Part shown: in pieces, positions 9,973-20,347 of the stretch
Layout of the letters: each line of letters begins with the position of its first letter
Numbering within the stretch: the first letter of the stretch is position 1
Origin: Chara braunii
Lineage: Eukaryota > Streptophyta > Charophyceae > Charales > Characeae
DNA: 60,790 nt
NCBI GenBank assembly: GCA_003427395.1
Contig: BFEA01000178.1
Span: forward strand, 160,298 to 221,087
Direction of reading: 5' to 3'
Translations under genes and position numbers: made by a program
Notes under the pieces: model-generated
Database searches by the model: none
What the model was told of the DNA's origin: nothing
What the model saw: the letters and a program-made list of their open reading frames with translations, nothing else

Positions 9973-10119
9973 AGAAACGGGGAGGATTCATCCCCCTCCT
10001 CAAGTTTCTCTTTAACGCGCAGCTCCTTTCTTACTAACTTCCACTTTTGCTAATCCTCTTCTCAATCTGACTACACCACCTAATTCACAATGGTTTAAAA
10101 CCCCAATTTACCACCTCGC

Positions 10120-10149
10120 CTCGCCCGATTTCGTTGAGAATCAAGCGAG
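10120..10149. repeat. Hairpin with 11-bp arms and 8-nt loop (copy 1)
   Basis: CTCGCCCGATT pairs with AATCAAGCGAG (two mismatched or wobble positions) around loop TCGTTGAG. The same architecture recurs at 10478-10507. Confidence 0.65.
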
Positions 10150-11974
10150 GAATCGCTTTTTACAACTCCACCATAGTCATCGGTTAGATAGCTCCATGCG
10201 GTCTCCTTCTTATTGACCTCCCGATTTACTAACTCATCGCAGAAACTGACACCACCTTTGAACTCGCCTTGCCTTAGAGTGCTGGGATCGCATCCTACCC
10301 CAGCCGATTCGGTCAAGGATCGGAAGAGATGTGCACCTTTTTACTATCCCTTCTCTTCGCTCCGCCATACTTCGGCTCACCCGTTTTCTCTAAGTTTGCT
10401 ATTTCTACTAACTTTCTCTTAAGACTAAACTCATAATCGAGGTCGCCCCGGCCCAAAACCTCCGGGACGAATCCTCCCTCGCCCGTTTTCGCCAAGAAAC
10501 GGGCGAGATTAGCGATCTGTCCTTCATTCTCTCTCCTCCCTTCGCCATCTCTGGTCCCTTCTGCTCCGCGCACACCTTCACGAGTTTCGTGTCCGGATTC
10601 ATCCACCCTCTTTACTACCCCGCTTCACTTCCTTGGCACCCGTCGTTCCGCTGCCTCACCTGACTGTCTTAGCGCCCGACGTTTGCTTTGCCTCACCAGG
10701 CCTTCCCAACGCCCGCTTGCGCTATCGCTCTGCCCTCCCTTGCCCCCTGTGGCTCTGCACTCGTTGCCCTGCTGCTGTTCTACTTCGACGCCCGTCGTTC
10801 TCCGGATACGCCCGACACGGTTTGCCGACAAGGCTCAGTCTCGGCCCTCCTCTCAAGTGGCACAGAGCAGAGACTGCTGATGTTCATAGGGGGAGGGGAC
10901 CTGAGGAGGGGCACAACTACCGGCTAGCCCCTGGCCGGTACCGCCCACCTGCTTCAGCAAGTATCGCCCCTCCTGGTGGGTGTCGCTCCCTCATGTTCCC
11001 TCGTTTAAAGGCTTGGGCACGGATGTGAGGGCGTAACTTCGTCGCAGTCACGAACACAGTTCGTAACCGCACGTCAGGCAATTCCCCCCCCGAATACAAC
11101 GCACTCCCATGCGACCTCATCGGACCCGAAACGTAGGTCATATACGTTCAGCGCTACCAACCCTTTTCCTTCAAGCGCAATTACGAACTCAAGCTCGGAT
11201 CGGGCCCTGTTCCCACAATGGCATGGTAGGGGACTTTCAGCAGCATCCAGAACACTCGGACCTGTGAAACGCGCAGCGCACTCAAGGTTCTCGACTGCCG
11301 TGACAGCCATTAGGTCCGGCGTTGCATCCGGGTCAACGGCACGTCGGAATGTAACAGGGGAATAATAAAAATACGGTGCTACAAAGAATTACTTAGAAGG
11401 TGCCACCGCCGATCGGACGCCGCCGCCGACGAGACCAAGGGGGATAGCCCCACCGGACCCTCAACCGCTCGGTCTCCTTTGCGCCACTCTGATATCTGCG
11501 CGTTGCTGCCGCCCGGTCTCGATCCCTGAATCCCTTTCGATGAAAGTCGGACGCCGTAACCGCTAATACTAGGCCCAAGTCTAGGTTTGGCTCTGACGGA
11601 CGCCTAAATAACCAGACACCGCACGACTCGGGGTCGACTGAAAAAAACACTTCAAAGCCTCCTCGTTGTTGACGTCGTTTCTCCGCACGTATGCATAAGT
11701 CACAAATAAACACACCAATTAGGAGACATAATCCGTTTAACCCTAACTTAATCAAAAAAATAAAAATAAAAAAATCCGGCTGGCGGTCATGCCGACTCTT
11801 CAATCATCAACAAATTAAAAAAAATCACGCGCGCCTCAAATCCGCGCACCCACACATTCTCTATTCTAGTCACACATCCAGCCAATGTAAACCTTAGACA
11901 CAGCAGCGCCTCGCGCGGAACACTTAATCTTTAAACCAAAGATATTTTCTCTTGCTTGCAAAAAAACAGGGCGG
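10150..11974. other. No gene recognised
   Basis: No domain-bearing frame is visible. The region holds the second 11-bp hairpin (10478-10507). Several Pro/Arg-rich frames near 10.6-11.1 kb overlap each other on both strands and look like composition effects. Confidence 0.45.
10478..10507. repeat. Hairpin with 11-bp arms and 8-nt loop (copy 2)
   Basis: CTCGCCCGTTT pairs perfectly with AAACGGGCGAG around loop TCGCCAAG. It matches the hairpin at 10120-10149 in stem length and loop length. Confidence 0.75.
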
Positions 11975-11992
11975 ATACCCTTGTAAGGGTAT
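11975..11992. repeat. 18-bp near-palindrome flanking the gypsy relic (left)
   Basis: ATACCCTTGTAAGGGTAT has 8-bp arms and a 2-nt centre. Its reverse complement stands at 17481-17498, on the other side of the gypsy relic, just outside the gag start. Confidence 0.75.
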
Positions 11993-12414
11993 TCGCACCG
12001 ACACCGTGCCCGGAAAGTTGCAGAGTGGCTGCCTTGGAGAAATACGGCTGAGAAACGTACTGGTGGTGTACCTCCTGCTTTCGTGTCCAGTTCCCGAACG
12101 GGTGGGCCTAGCTCAATGCGTGCACCCAAGAACTGTTGAAATGCTTACATGGCTTCCTATCAGCAGTCGGGTTCCACGTACGAGGTAATACCGTCGGAAT
12201 CTTGTAGTCTCGTGGGGTGGGTAACACACCAAGACGCGTTGAAGACGGGCACCTATGGTCTTCCAATCCGAACCCCAACATAAAATTGGACCTCCGACCC
12301 CCAACATAAAAGCGAAACTTTGTAATCTATATCAATTTGTTGTGTTCCCCCCCAAATCATTGCTTCTATTACGGGCCCAGTACCCAAGGCTGTAAAAAAA
12401 TTAGAGGTAACCAA

Positions 12415-12478
12415 AGTTCAGTGGTGAAGGCCTCAAGCCCTCAACCTCAGGTTCAATTGAGCCCCCTTTTTTTTTTTT
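12415..12478 (+). mobile_element. tRNA-like SINE fragment with poly(T) stop (candidate)
   Basis: AGTTCAGTGGTGAAGGCC at 12415-12432 resembles a pol III A box. GGTTCAATTG at 12450-12459 resembles a B box and sits in a T-arm-like hairpin (CTCAG/TTGAG). A run of 12 T residues at 12467-12478 could terminate pol III. No complete cloverleaf can be drawn, so this is at best a tRNA-derived SINE head or a tRNA pseudogene. Confidence 0.35.
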
Positions 12479-12479
12479 A

Positions 12480-12720
12480 GGGAAAAGTACAGCGCAGTCA
12501 GGGTTTGGGTATGAAATGCACTGCTCGCTCAGCTCATAGCTGCGGTGACTCTTGTAAGGGACACCGGGCCCAAGGCGACAAACACGGGCCAACGTCTTGT
12601 GGAAGCCCATATGACTGGCAACTGCCTGCTCATAGAACTTGGCTACGGCCTGAACACGGAGCTGTCCAATGGAGGGAATGCAGATACGTGGTTCTAGCTG
12701 ACCAAATCTACCATGTCAGT
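12480..12720 (-). pseudogene. Integrase N-terminal fragment of gypsy relic 1
   Basis: The minus strand reads RICIPSIGQLRVQAVAKFY and then ASHMGFHKTLARV, which is the entry to the His-His-Cys-Cys zinc-binding segment of Ty3/gypsy integrase. The following sequence loses the expected pattern and ends in the A-rich run complementary to 12467-12478. No DDE core is present anywhere downstream, so integrase was truncated by deletion or by insertion of the SINE-like fragment. Confidence 0.6.
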
Positions 12721-12795
12721 ACATTAGACTGTTCTCACCCAGGGAGCATGAAGGAACGGTCTTGCGTGAATGTCGCTGTAATCCGGCCAGTGGCG

Positions 12796-13440
12796 CTACT
12801 GAGTGCGATATGCGTCGATCACCGACTGATCAACGGTGGTGACCGAGATGGCAGCAAGACGAATGGGTTCCTGATTGTGATCAGGACGTCGGGACAAGGC
12901 ATCGGCGAAGCGGTTCGTTTGAGTGGTGAAACTGAACTCTGATAAGTCGCGCCACCAGAATTCCGGTCGAGGGGAAAACTTCGGCTTCGTGAGGAAAGCC
13001 TGGATAACTGAGTTGTTTGTGCGCACCGTGAAGGGCGCCCCGTGCCGATAATGATGCCAGTGTCAGGTAGCATAAAATACTGGGAGAATCTCACGTTCAT
13101 CGGCAGTGTAGTTTATCTCGACAGGCAGTAGCTGACGGGAGTAGAAGGCGATCGGGCAATCCGCAGCACGAGCCTCGACAGTCCCATCCTTCGTGCTGGT
13201 CGGGGAGTAAGGGACGGGAGGACTGCCAGTGGAGGGAAGTGGTGGAAGGATAGGCATTAGTCGAGAAGCAGTGTCAACATGAGGGGAGGGAGGGGGGGGG
13301 GGGGAGTGGGGAACATGGGGATAAGAGAAATCAGGAGGAGTGGGAAACATCTGAGAAAGTACAACTCCTACTGCAACATCTGACGCATCGGTGGTGACTA
13401 TGAACGGTCAATCGAAATCGGGGAGACAAGGAACCGGCGC
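12796..13440 (-). pseudogene. RNase H of gypsy relic 1, with a Pro-rich insertion
   Basis: TTDASD lies in the frame that passes an in-frame TGA at 13408-13410. It is followed by a stretch of about 60 Pro/Ser/Thr-rich residues (13190-13350), then CPIAFYSRQLLPVEINY and DEREILPVFYAT, a TGA at 13063-13065, GAPFTVRTNNSVIQAF and FADALSRRPDH. These are the standard Ty3/gypsy RNase H landmarks. The usual catalytic TDNS reads TNNS, so one acidic residue is lost. The Pro-rich stretch sits between two core strands of the fold. A run of 13 G residues (plus strand 13292-13304) lies inside it. Both TGA codons could derive from CGA by a single C-to-T change. Confidence 0.82.
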
Positions 13441-14390
13441 AGAAGTCACCGCTTTCTTGAAAAATGAGGGCGCGAAAAACATTGTCGCAGAGGGGTGTCC
13501 AAAACCATGACGGGTTCTTCCGGAGTAGGGTGGAGGTAAGGACGTAAGAGTAGTTGGCGTATCCTCGGATGAAGTAACTGTAGTAACTCGTAACTCCGAC
13601 GAAACTGCGAAGCTGCTTAGCGGATGTGGGGACGGACCACTCCGCAATAGCAGTGATCTTCGCGTCGTCCATGTGGAGACCTTGGTCAGACACACAATAT
13701 CCTAAGCAGTCCACTTTGCGTTGGGCCAAGCGACACTTACTAAGCTTGGCATAGAAGCCATGCTTGCATAAGCGCTCTAGGACATTGCGAAGGTGTCTGA
13801 GGTGGTCTTCTAAGGTACGACTGTAGAGCAAGATGTCGTCCAGGTACACGAGAACGTACTTTTCAAGGATGTTCCGGAAGATATCGTTCATCGCCGTCTG
13901 GAAGATGGCGGGTGCATTGGTGAGGCCAAATGGCATCACCGTGAACTTATACTGGTCCAAGCCCGAGCGAAAGGCGGTCTTTGGCTGGTCCTCTGCGGCA
14001 ACGCGGATCTGGTGGTAACCGCTACGAAGATCGATCTTCGTGAAGAAGCGGTTGTCTGCCAGACGGTCAAACAACTCATCCGCGCAAGGCGTGGGATAAC
14101 TACTCTTAACCGTATAACGGTTAAGGCCACGATAATCAATGTAGAAACGAAGAGTTTCATCTGCTTTGCGAGCAAAGAGGACGGGTGTACCCGTAGAGGA
14201 GTTACTGGGTTTAATGAAACATTAAACCAAGTCGAAGGAGCTACTCAAGCTGACGCTTGAGTTCTGCCGCCTTTGAAATCGAGAGTCGGTAGGGTGCCTG
14301 ATGGTGGACGCTATAGTCAGGCACGAGCTGGATAAAATGCTCAACATCGCGGATCGAAGGGATCCCACTGTATGAGAAATAAGGAGGAAA
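13408..14390 (-). pseudogene. Reverse transcriptase of gypsy relic 1
   Basis: The best-preserved part of the relic. The frame from 14074 downward carries FFTKIDLRSGYHQI (RT motif A region, with the first catalytic Asp), VMPFGLTNAPAIFQ (motif B) and VYLDDILLYS (motif C). The catalytic YLDD is at 13835-13846. Then follow LSKCRLAQRKVDCLGY and the thumb/connection segment RSFVGVTSYYSYFIRGY. The upstream fingers are split by stops near 14.1-14.3 kb. The frame is lost at about 13.45 kb, where a neighbouring frame continues into the RNase H Asp segment (TTDASD). This enzyme copies element RNA into DNA in the particle. The family assignment (Ty3/gypsy, no chromodomain visible) is firm; the copy cannot be functional. 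Confidence 0.88.
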
Positions 14391-15503
14391 AACGTCGCAG
14401 TACTCTCAAATTAGGTTACGAACGGCGAACTCTAAGTCGGCCGTGAACCGCGCGAGTTCCTCAGCGTCTGCGTCAGCGCGAGATAGATGTGTGGACTTGC
14501 CAGTGGACAGTAGAGGAACCTGGTATGTCGAAGGGGTATACGCAGGCTGCGGGTAGAAGTAGAGATGAGAGCCGTGAAGATGGAGGAAGGGTCAGGAGGA
14601 TCGACTTCCAAGGTGATGAGCTCAACGTCTGGGCAGAATGGATCATAGCGAAGAAGATCCATGATATTCACCAAGTAAAATGCGACGTCCTCCTGATGTA
14701 TAAAGTGAGCAAATTGGTGAGGTAATGTAAAGGTGAGACCCAGAGGGGCGAGTGTCCTGGAGAGGAAGGTCAGGAGGGGTGTCGCCCGTGGTGCCGAGGA
14801 AGGGGACGCGATAGGTCCGACGACACTTCGTTTTGAGAATGAGTGTCTCGGTTGCCCATTCGGCCTCTGTGCAACGGAACTTGTGAGACCAAGGAGTGTC
14901 AAGGATAAAGTCATACCCATTCTCCAGCGCGTCGAAGTATGCCGAAGAATGGTAGCGCCGAGGCGCTTGTGTATTATCTGGTGGCTAAAGGGTAAGGGAA
15001 AAGTGGATGTAAGAGACCATCTGATCGAAGAAGCGTTGCATCTTCTTATCCCCGAGGGAAACGGAGATAGGAGAGCGAGACCCGGAGGTAGCTAGACGAG
15101 TTTCCTCAACCATGCGAGGGTGAACGAAATCGCTCTGCGAGTCGGACTCCCATAAGGCGCAGTACACCCTCATAGATGTCTCAAGGCGAATGAGAATGAT
15201 AGAGAGAGTCCGATCAGGGTCTGAGAGAAGGGCGAGAAAACGACACAGGACGTTTACGTGTCTCGTAAGTCGCTCCTGACAAGCCTGCAGAATGCTCAAA
15301 TCCAAGAGGGAGGACACAACATCCTCACAAGTGGCCAACTGAGCACTACAACGAGTTATGCGAATGGCGCGACACATCGGAAGTCTTGGAGGGGAGGGAC
15401 TAGATGCGACAGTCTGCAGTGGGACAGACGGTACCGCGACAGACGGCGGGGTAGAGGAAACCGTGTCTATCGTGTTCTGAGGAACCTCTAGAGTGATAGC
15501 CAA
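14391..15503 (-). pseudogene. Protease-like region of gypsy relic 1, decayed
   Basis: Minus-strand fragments between gag and RT. About 15.1 kb there is an FVHPRMVEE-like segment, then SLGDKKMQRFFDQMV and, in another frame, YDFILDTPW at about 14.9 kb. This pattern is what I expect for the retropepsin and linker that precede RT in Ty3/gypsy pol, but the active-site Asp-Ser/Thr-Gly triad is not intact. The QAPYRLS-like linker into RT is visible near 14.3 kb, followed by several stops. Frames change at least three times. Confidence comes from context more than from catalytic residues. Confidence 0.5.
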
Positions 15504-17396
15504 AGGGGCAAACCACGACTCAGTGGTCGAGAAACCGGCTAGTCATGAGTCCTCGACGGTACACTGCACCGAGGCTAGGTGGATGGGGCAGGCCAAGAGG
15601 GGCCAGGGGGGGGCTGTGATCGACGCTGACGGGAAATATCAGCGTAGTACTGATAAAGGGCAGCATGATATGGGCACCACGAGGAGGTATGTCTGTCCTG
15701 GCGGCAACGAAGGAAGCCGCGACAAGCCTCGATGGCGGCGTTCTCGTCAGGGGATAGGGCTCTGCGAGGAGGGACAACATGCGGGAGATCTACCTGAGGA
15801 ACAGTGAATATGCAGTCGCCAGCCTATGCGGACTTGCTGTGAGCACGGCCCATGGCGGACATGGGCATCCGCAAGCGTTCGGCCATCGGGACAGTCTCGC
15901 CATCCAAGTGGTACTGGATGACATCACGAAGCTCGAGGTCATCCGGGATGTCCCCAAGAGTAGCGTCGAGCTCTGCCATAGTGTCATCGTCGTACTCGAG
16001 GGAACCGTTGCTCCGAGAGAATGACGCTCCAGGCTGAGCTGGGCGGCGAAAGAGGTCGGTGAAAGAGGAATGACCTCGAGTGGTGCCGCGTGAATGGGTG
16101 GTGGCAACGGACTGCTAAGAAGACGGGGCATCAGAGAAGCGACTCTGCATCCTCTGGTACTGCCGAGCAGCCTCGTAAGCTTGCTCCGTAGATGCGAAGG
16201 TCTGCCGTCAGAGCTCGATGTGATAAATAGTCAGGAGATTGACAAGAAACCGGTTGGTGAAAGTGACCTCCAACAAGAACGTCTCATACAGAAACATCCG
16301 GATGTGACACTTTAGATCTGCCGGTGCGGAGGACCCGAGCCATCGGGTCTGGATGATCCGTCGGTTTCATCGTGCCGAGCGCCATAGTGGTCGTGAAGGA
16401 AGGTGGTGAAGTCCGCGAAAGTGGGAGCCTCACCCGTACGCACACGATGGGTATAATAGCTCTCCGATGCAGTGAAAGGGCCGCATCGCAATTCAGTTGC
16501 GAGCATAAAGCACCACAACTCCTAACCAGTGTTCTTCAATATCAAAATGCGCATGGCTGCCTGCAACCAATGTGACACGCGAAGTGTGCCATCGTAGTCG
16601 GGTATATCCGACAGGCGCACAAGGGGGGGGCCATTGTGCTGACGACAAGGCCGCCGCAGGTTGCGGACAAAAAGGCTCACTGCGGGATCTGCGTTTGTGT
16701 GGCATGCAAGGTAGCCACTCGCTCGGAGGTGGAGGAGTCAGAGAGGGTACCCTAGAGCGAGGAGGAGTAACGAACTGAAGGGTGCCCTGAGGTGGGAGTG
16801 AGGAGATAGGAGGAGGAGGGAGAGCTCTGAGCCGTAATGCCTCGATCGGTGCTGGTAGCTGAGAAGCAGCACCCAGATGAGTAGATGAGACTGTTGGACC
16901 AGATACCGCTATCTGGGCGGCAACACCTACAGCAGTGGCTGAAGCGGTAGGGGTAGTGGGGGCCGATGGAGGTGCCGCGAAAGGCGGTATGGTATTAGCG
17001 GCAAGGGCACTCACCACTGCCGAGGAGGAGTAGTGGGCCTGACCCATGGGGGAGGAGGAACCAACACGTCTCCGTGTGTGGAGTCGTGGGGAACCAGCCT
17101 GTGAGCCGGCACGAGAGAGAGCAGGGGAGTGGTGGGGGGAACGATGAGGAGAACCCTTGAGGCGGTGGACGTCAAGGGCGAGCGCATTGAGTTGCGCCTG
17201 CATAGGTGCAAGCGCGTCAAGTCGCACTTGCATGGGTACGAGGAGGGCCACGAGGATGGTCTTAAGGTCCCTAGGGGCCGGACCCTGTGCGGCTGCCGGA
17301 GCGGGCACCTGAGAGGTGGATGGCGCCGCAGCGATCTTCTCGGGTATGCTCTCGTCCATATACGGTGGAGGAAAGCGGGTAGACATGGCGGAAGGT
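15504..17396 (-). pseudogene. gag of gypsy relic 1, decayed
   Basis: The likely start is the ATG at 17394-17396 (MSTRFPPPYMDE). The reading frame stays open to about 16493 and encodes a Pro/Ser/Ala-rich N-terminal part with many SPHRSP-like repeats. At its end it reads into a segment with HTSRVTLVAGSHAHFD. The continuation, including a DFTTFLHDHYG-like motif at 16312-16518, lies in other frames, so at least two frameshifts are present. Further downstream, fragments rich in Cys and His (about 15.6-15.8 kb) may be the remains of the nucleocapsid end, but I cannot define a zinc knuckle. Gag would form the virus-like particle. The assignment rests on position upstream of pol and on composition. 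Confidence 0.55.
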
Positions 17397-17480
17397 GGAG
17401 AGAGTGGTGGGGAAAGAGGTGGGCTGCGGTGTGGAGAGAGAGGCCCACCAGTGAGAGGGAGGGGACCGTTGTTGGCACTT

Positions 17481-17498
17481 ATACCCTTACAAGGGTAT
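17481..17498. repeat. 18-bp near-palindrome flanking the gypsy relic (right)
   Basis: ATACCCTTACAAGGGTAT, the reverse complement of 11975-11992. It lies 85 bp upstream of the gag ATG of relic 1. The two sites are 5.5 kb apart and bracket the whole relic. Confidence 0.75.
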
Positions 17499-18226
17499 TT
17501 GTGTGTGTTTGCATCTCGCACGAGACACATCTGCGATGATACTTGAGAGAGTATCCGATTTGCATGCAACCATAACCGACTCCCAGAAGTCGGGAATGGC
17601 TGACGTACATGTGATTAGATTAGAGAGTGTGTGAGCATGCACTTTGTGGGCACGCGTTGGTTCAGCCAGATAGTTGATTAGTGTAACCAACGAACTCGCT
17701 CAGTCGTGCGAGCTAGGGAAAAAGTTAGAACGTTAGTTAGCATTGCGCACGCGCTGGCCGCGCGCGCACTGACAAAGTTGCGGTCAATGCCGGAACTAGC
17801 CATTGAGACTATGCCCAGGGGTGGACTTCGTTGACGTGCCGAAAGACAGCGTTTAGGCCCGCAGAGTGTGAGGTGTGCTGGCTACCTAGCCTAACCATCG
17901 TCGACGGTAGAGACCGCCGGTGATCTTAGCAAGATGACACGAACTAGGTGTGACATGAGCGAAAATCAAGACTTTCTGACGCGGAGGCGGTAAGGCACGA
18001 CCTTTTGAAAGGAATAGCGGGTTGAGGAAGCCACAATCCCTGGCGGCAGCGCGGCTGGGCTACGTGCATGGCAAGCGCGAGTGAAAACTTGCCCTCCAAG
18101 CGGCAAGCGCGGGCGTGCGGGGGCCATGGGCTCAAATGGTAAGTCAAGCGATGGCCTTGGTACACTTTCACAGGCTCAGGCAGGCTGCCGGGTACTCTTT
18201 ATGTACTGCGCCAAGTAGGTTCAGCC
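17499..18226. other. No gene recognised
   Basis: Expected position of a 5' LTR for relic 1, but no matching copy is found at 11.3-12.4 kb. No coding domain. Confidence 0.45.
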
Positions 18227-18525
18227 TTGGGCCTAGCACTATTGGTTATTGCATTGGACTTTCAGCCTATAGATTCGGGGATCGAAGCCAGCAGCCGGCG
18301 AAGAGGAGCGGAGGAGCGTCTTACAAGAGGACTGAGGGGTTGAGGGTCCTGCAGGACTATCCCCAAAGGTTTTGCCGTGGACCGATTGTCCTCAAGGTAT
18401 AGGCAGGACCAAGGACATGGTTCCGACGGTCCTCTCCCCCTCGTCTCTCTTCCTGTTTTTCTTACTTTTTCATTATTATTATTATTTATTTTATTTTATT
18501 TTTACTATTTCTATTTACTCCCATT
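18227..18525 (+). mobile_element. tRNA-derived SINE candidate
   Basis: TAGCACTATTGG at 18234-18245 resembles a pol III A box, and GGATCGAAGCC at 18279-18289 fits the B box (GWTCRANNC). The gap between them is that of a tRNA. The anticodon-arm-like TTGGACTTTCAGCC between them resembles a Glu-type tRNA. About 230 bp of unrelated body follows, ending in an AT-rich simple tail (TTATTATTATT..., 18471-18520). The T-stem is broken, so this is not a working tRNA. Confidence 0.5.
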
Positions 18526-19436
18526 CCGGGACCGGCCATAGTACCCACGAACCTACCTCAGTGGGTACACCATTGAACTGTTGAAATACAGACTTGAGTT
18601 CGAACCATAGGAAGGTACTTGTGGAGTAAAACCAAATATCTTTGAATTGTCGAGGGCTGGTCAGTTTCACGATGATATCTCAAGGCCGGTACTTGGCTAC
18701 ATTCCTTCAGGACATCCGTTAAAATTGGAGCGATAAAGAGAAGAATAGCACGGCTCTGTGTAAGAGCTGTGCGCGAAAGAAGGGGAGGAGTTTCTTTTTT
18801 TTTCTTTTCGGATATTCCAATTTATTTTGCTTTGGCCGTCGCCTTGAACCGGTCGTAGTTTTTTGACCAGTCTATTTAAAGAAGGAAGTCGCTGAAGAAT
18901 GGGTTGATATTGCTCATTTTCGAATCGATCGGAGGTACGGCCAGCGCTATTGAGCGGTGTAGAATTGAAGAACAAAGAGGAGACAGGGAGTTGACGAAGG
19001 AGGAAGGGACTCACCTTTGGTGGAGCTACGGGAAGTCTACGGCAGCAGTAGTAAGCGGCCGTCGCATGCATCTGCCCGGGGTCCCAGCGTGAGATGCATT
19101 CTCATTGTGTGGAAGGAGCAGCCGGCGCAGCTGTCGGACCAGTGCGCATGCGCGCATGTAAGAGAGGGAAGGGAAGAGAGAAGCCAGGAGCTCACCTTGA
19201 GCAGTAGGCGATGGAAGGCGAACTACCCATGGGACGATGTAGTAAGTAGGTGTCTCTCTCCATATTCTAGCAAGGAGTATAGTCGCGGTGAGCAGCAACG
19301 GGCGAACGGACGGTGATGGGAAGTTGTTAAGAGAAGGAGAAAAAGCTAAAGGAGAGGCGGAATGAATATGACCTTTTTTTTTAACGGAAGGTTCGTTCCG
19401 ATTTTTCCCTAGCGTGAGAGAAGCCGCGGAATGGGA
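18526..19436. other. No gene recognised
   Basis: No domain is seen. Donor-like motifs occur on the minus strand (for example the complement of ACTCACCTTTGG near 19010 and CTCACCTTGAGC near 19191), as in the mirror region at 8-10 kb. Confidence 0.4.
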
Positions 19437-20294
19437 GACCTACCTGTTGGCCAGTGCGGTGCTCATCCTATCGATGCAAGAAGCGTGGAAGTAATCGCCT
19501 CTATTTCTCTGCGCACGTAACTAAAAGGCGGTGTATATCTATATGTTCTTGCGGAAGATCCATTTCGATTTTGCACATTTTGTGAGTAGTGGAGCGTGGC
19601 AGCTAGCAGAGCGTTCCGGTTGTCATTGGGATCTCCTTCAAAGACAGGGGTTGCGGTCTTCGTTGTTGTGATCAAGATCGAGGTACTCGTCGTCCCCATC
19701 ACCGTTACGATCGAGGTCACCATCACCTTCGTCGTGCGTCCCTCCAACTTCGCGTTGTGGCAACTTCTTTCGCCTTCATGCTTATGGTGTTGTTCCCCGC
19801 CTTCATGCCATCGTCACTATGATCTTCATAATCGATCCTGTTATCAGAACCTCGATCGTGACAGTGAAGCGCCGGACGGGGGTCTTCGCGTTCACAGGGT
19901 GATGCATCCGGTCGTGCTCCAGCGGAAGGTTCATCCGATTTCGCTCATCCTACGGATGGAAGTACCATGAGGCCAGCCGCAGGGGTTGGAGACTTACCTG
20001 TTGGCCGGACTGGGTGTGTTTGCTCATATTGGCGGTGGAAGTAGCCTCCCTCTACCTCTCTGCATGCATAACTGGAGAGCAGTGTGTATTTCCGTGTCCG
20101 AGCGGAAGATTCATTCGATTTTGCTCATCTGTCGATGGAAGTAGCATGAAGCCAACCGCGCGGTAAGAGACTTACCTATTGGTCAGTTTGTTGCTCATTC
20201 TCATCGACGATTTAGCCTCTCCTCGTATATTGTGAGCATATTCGGGTTTCGATTGGTTGAACCTGGTTGCGCTCAGGTCCAGGTAGATTTAGGT

Positions 20295-20347
<53 letters not shown>

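Larger units (their letters stand above)
12480..17396 (-). mobile_element. Ty3/gypsy retrotransposon relic 1 (LTRs not found)
   Basis: In minus-strand order this holds a gag-like region, a retropepsin-like segment, reverse transcriptase, RNase H and the start of integrase, which is the Ty3/gypsy order. Integrase stops soon after its zinc-binding segment, close to the SINE-like stretch at 12.4 kb. I compared 11.3-12.0 kb with 17.5-18.2 kb and found no LTR pair. The whole element is pseudogenic, with many frameshifts and stops. Confidence 0.85.

Noticed and set aside
12505-12942. 145-aa plus-strand frame
   Set aside because: It is antisense to the RNase H and integrase remains of gypsy relic 1 and has no domain.
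17129-17539. 136-aa plus-strand frame rich in Gly and Arg
   Set aside because: It is the complement of the Pro/Ser-rich gag frame.
11340-18130. LTR pair for gypsy relic 1
   Set aside because: Comparison of 11.3-12.4 kb with 17.5-18.1 kb showed no extended direct similarity; only the 18-bp near-palindrome is shared, in inverted orientation.
18227-18300. Functional tRNA gene
   Set aside because: A and B boxes are present but the acceptor and T stems do not pair, and a SINE-like body follows.
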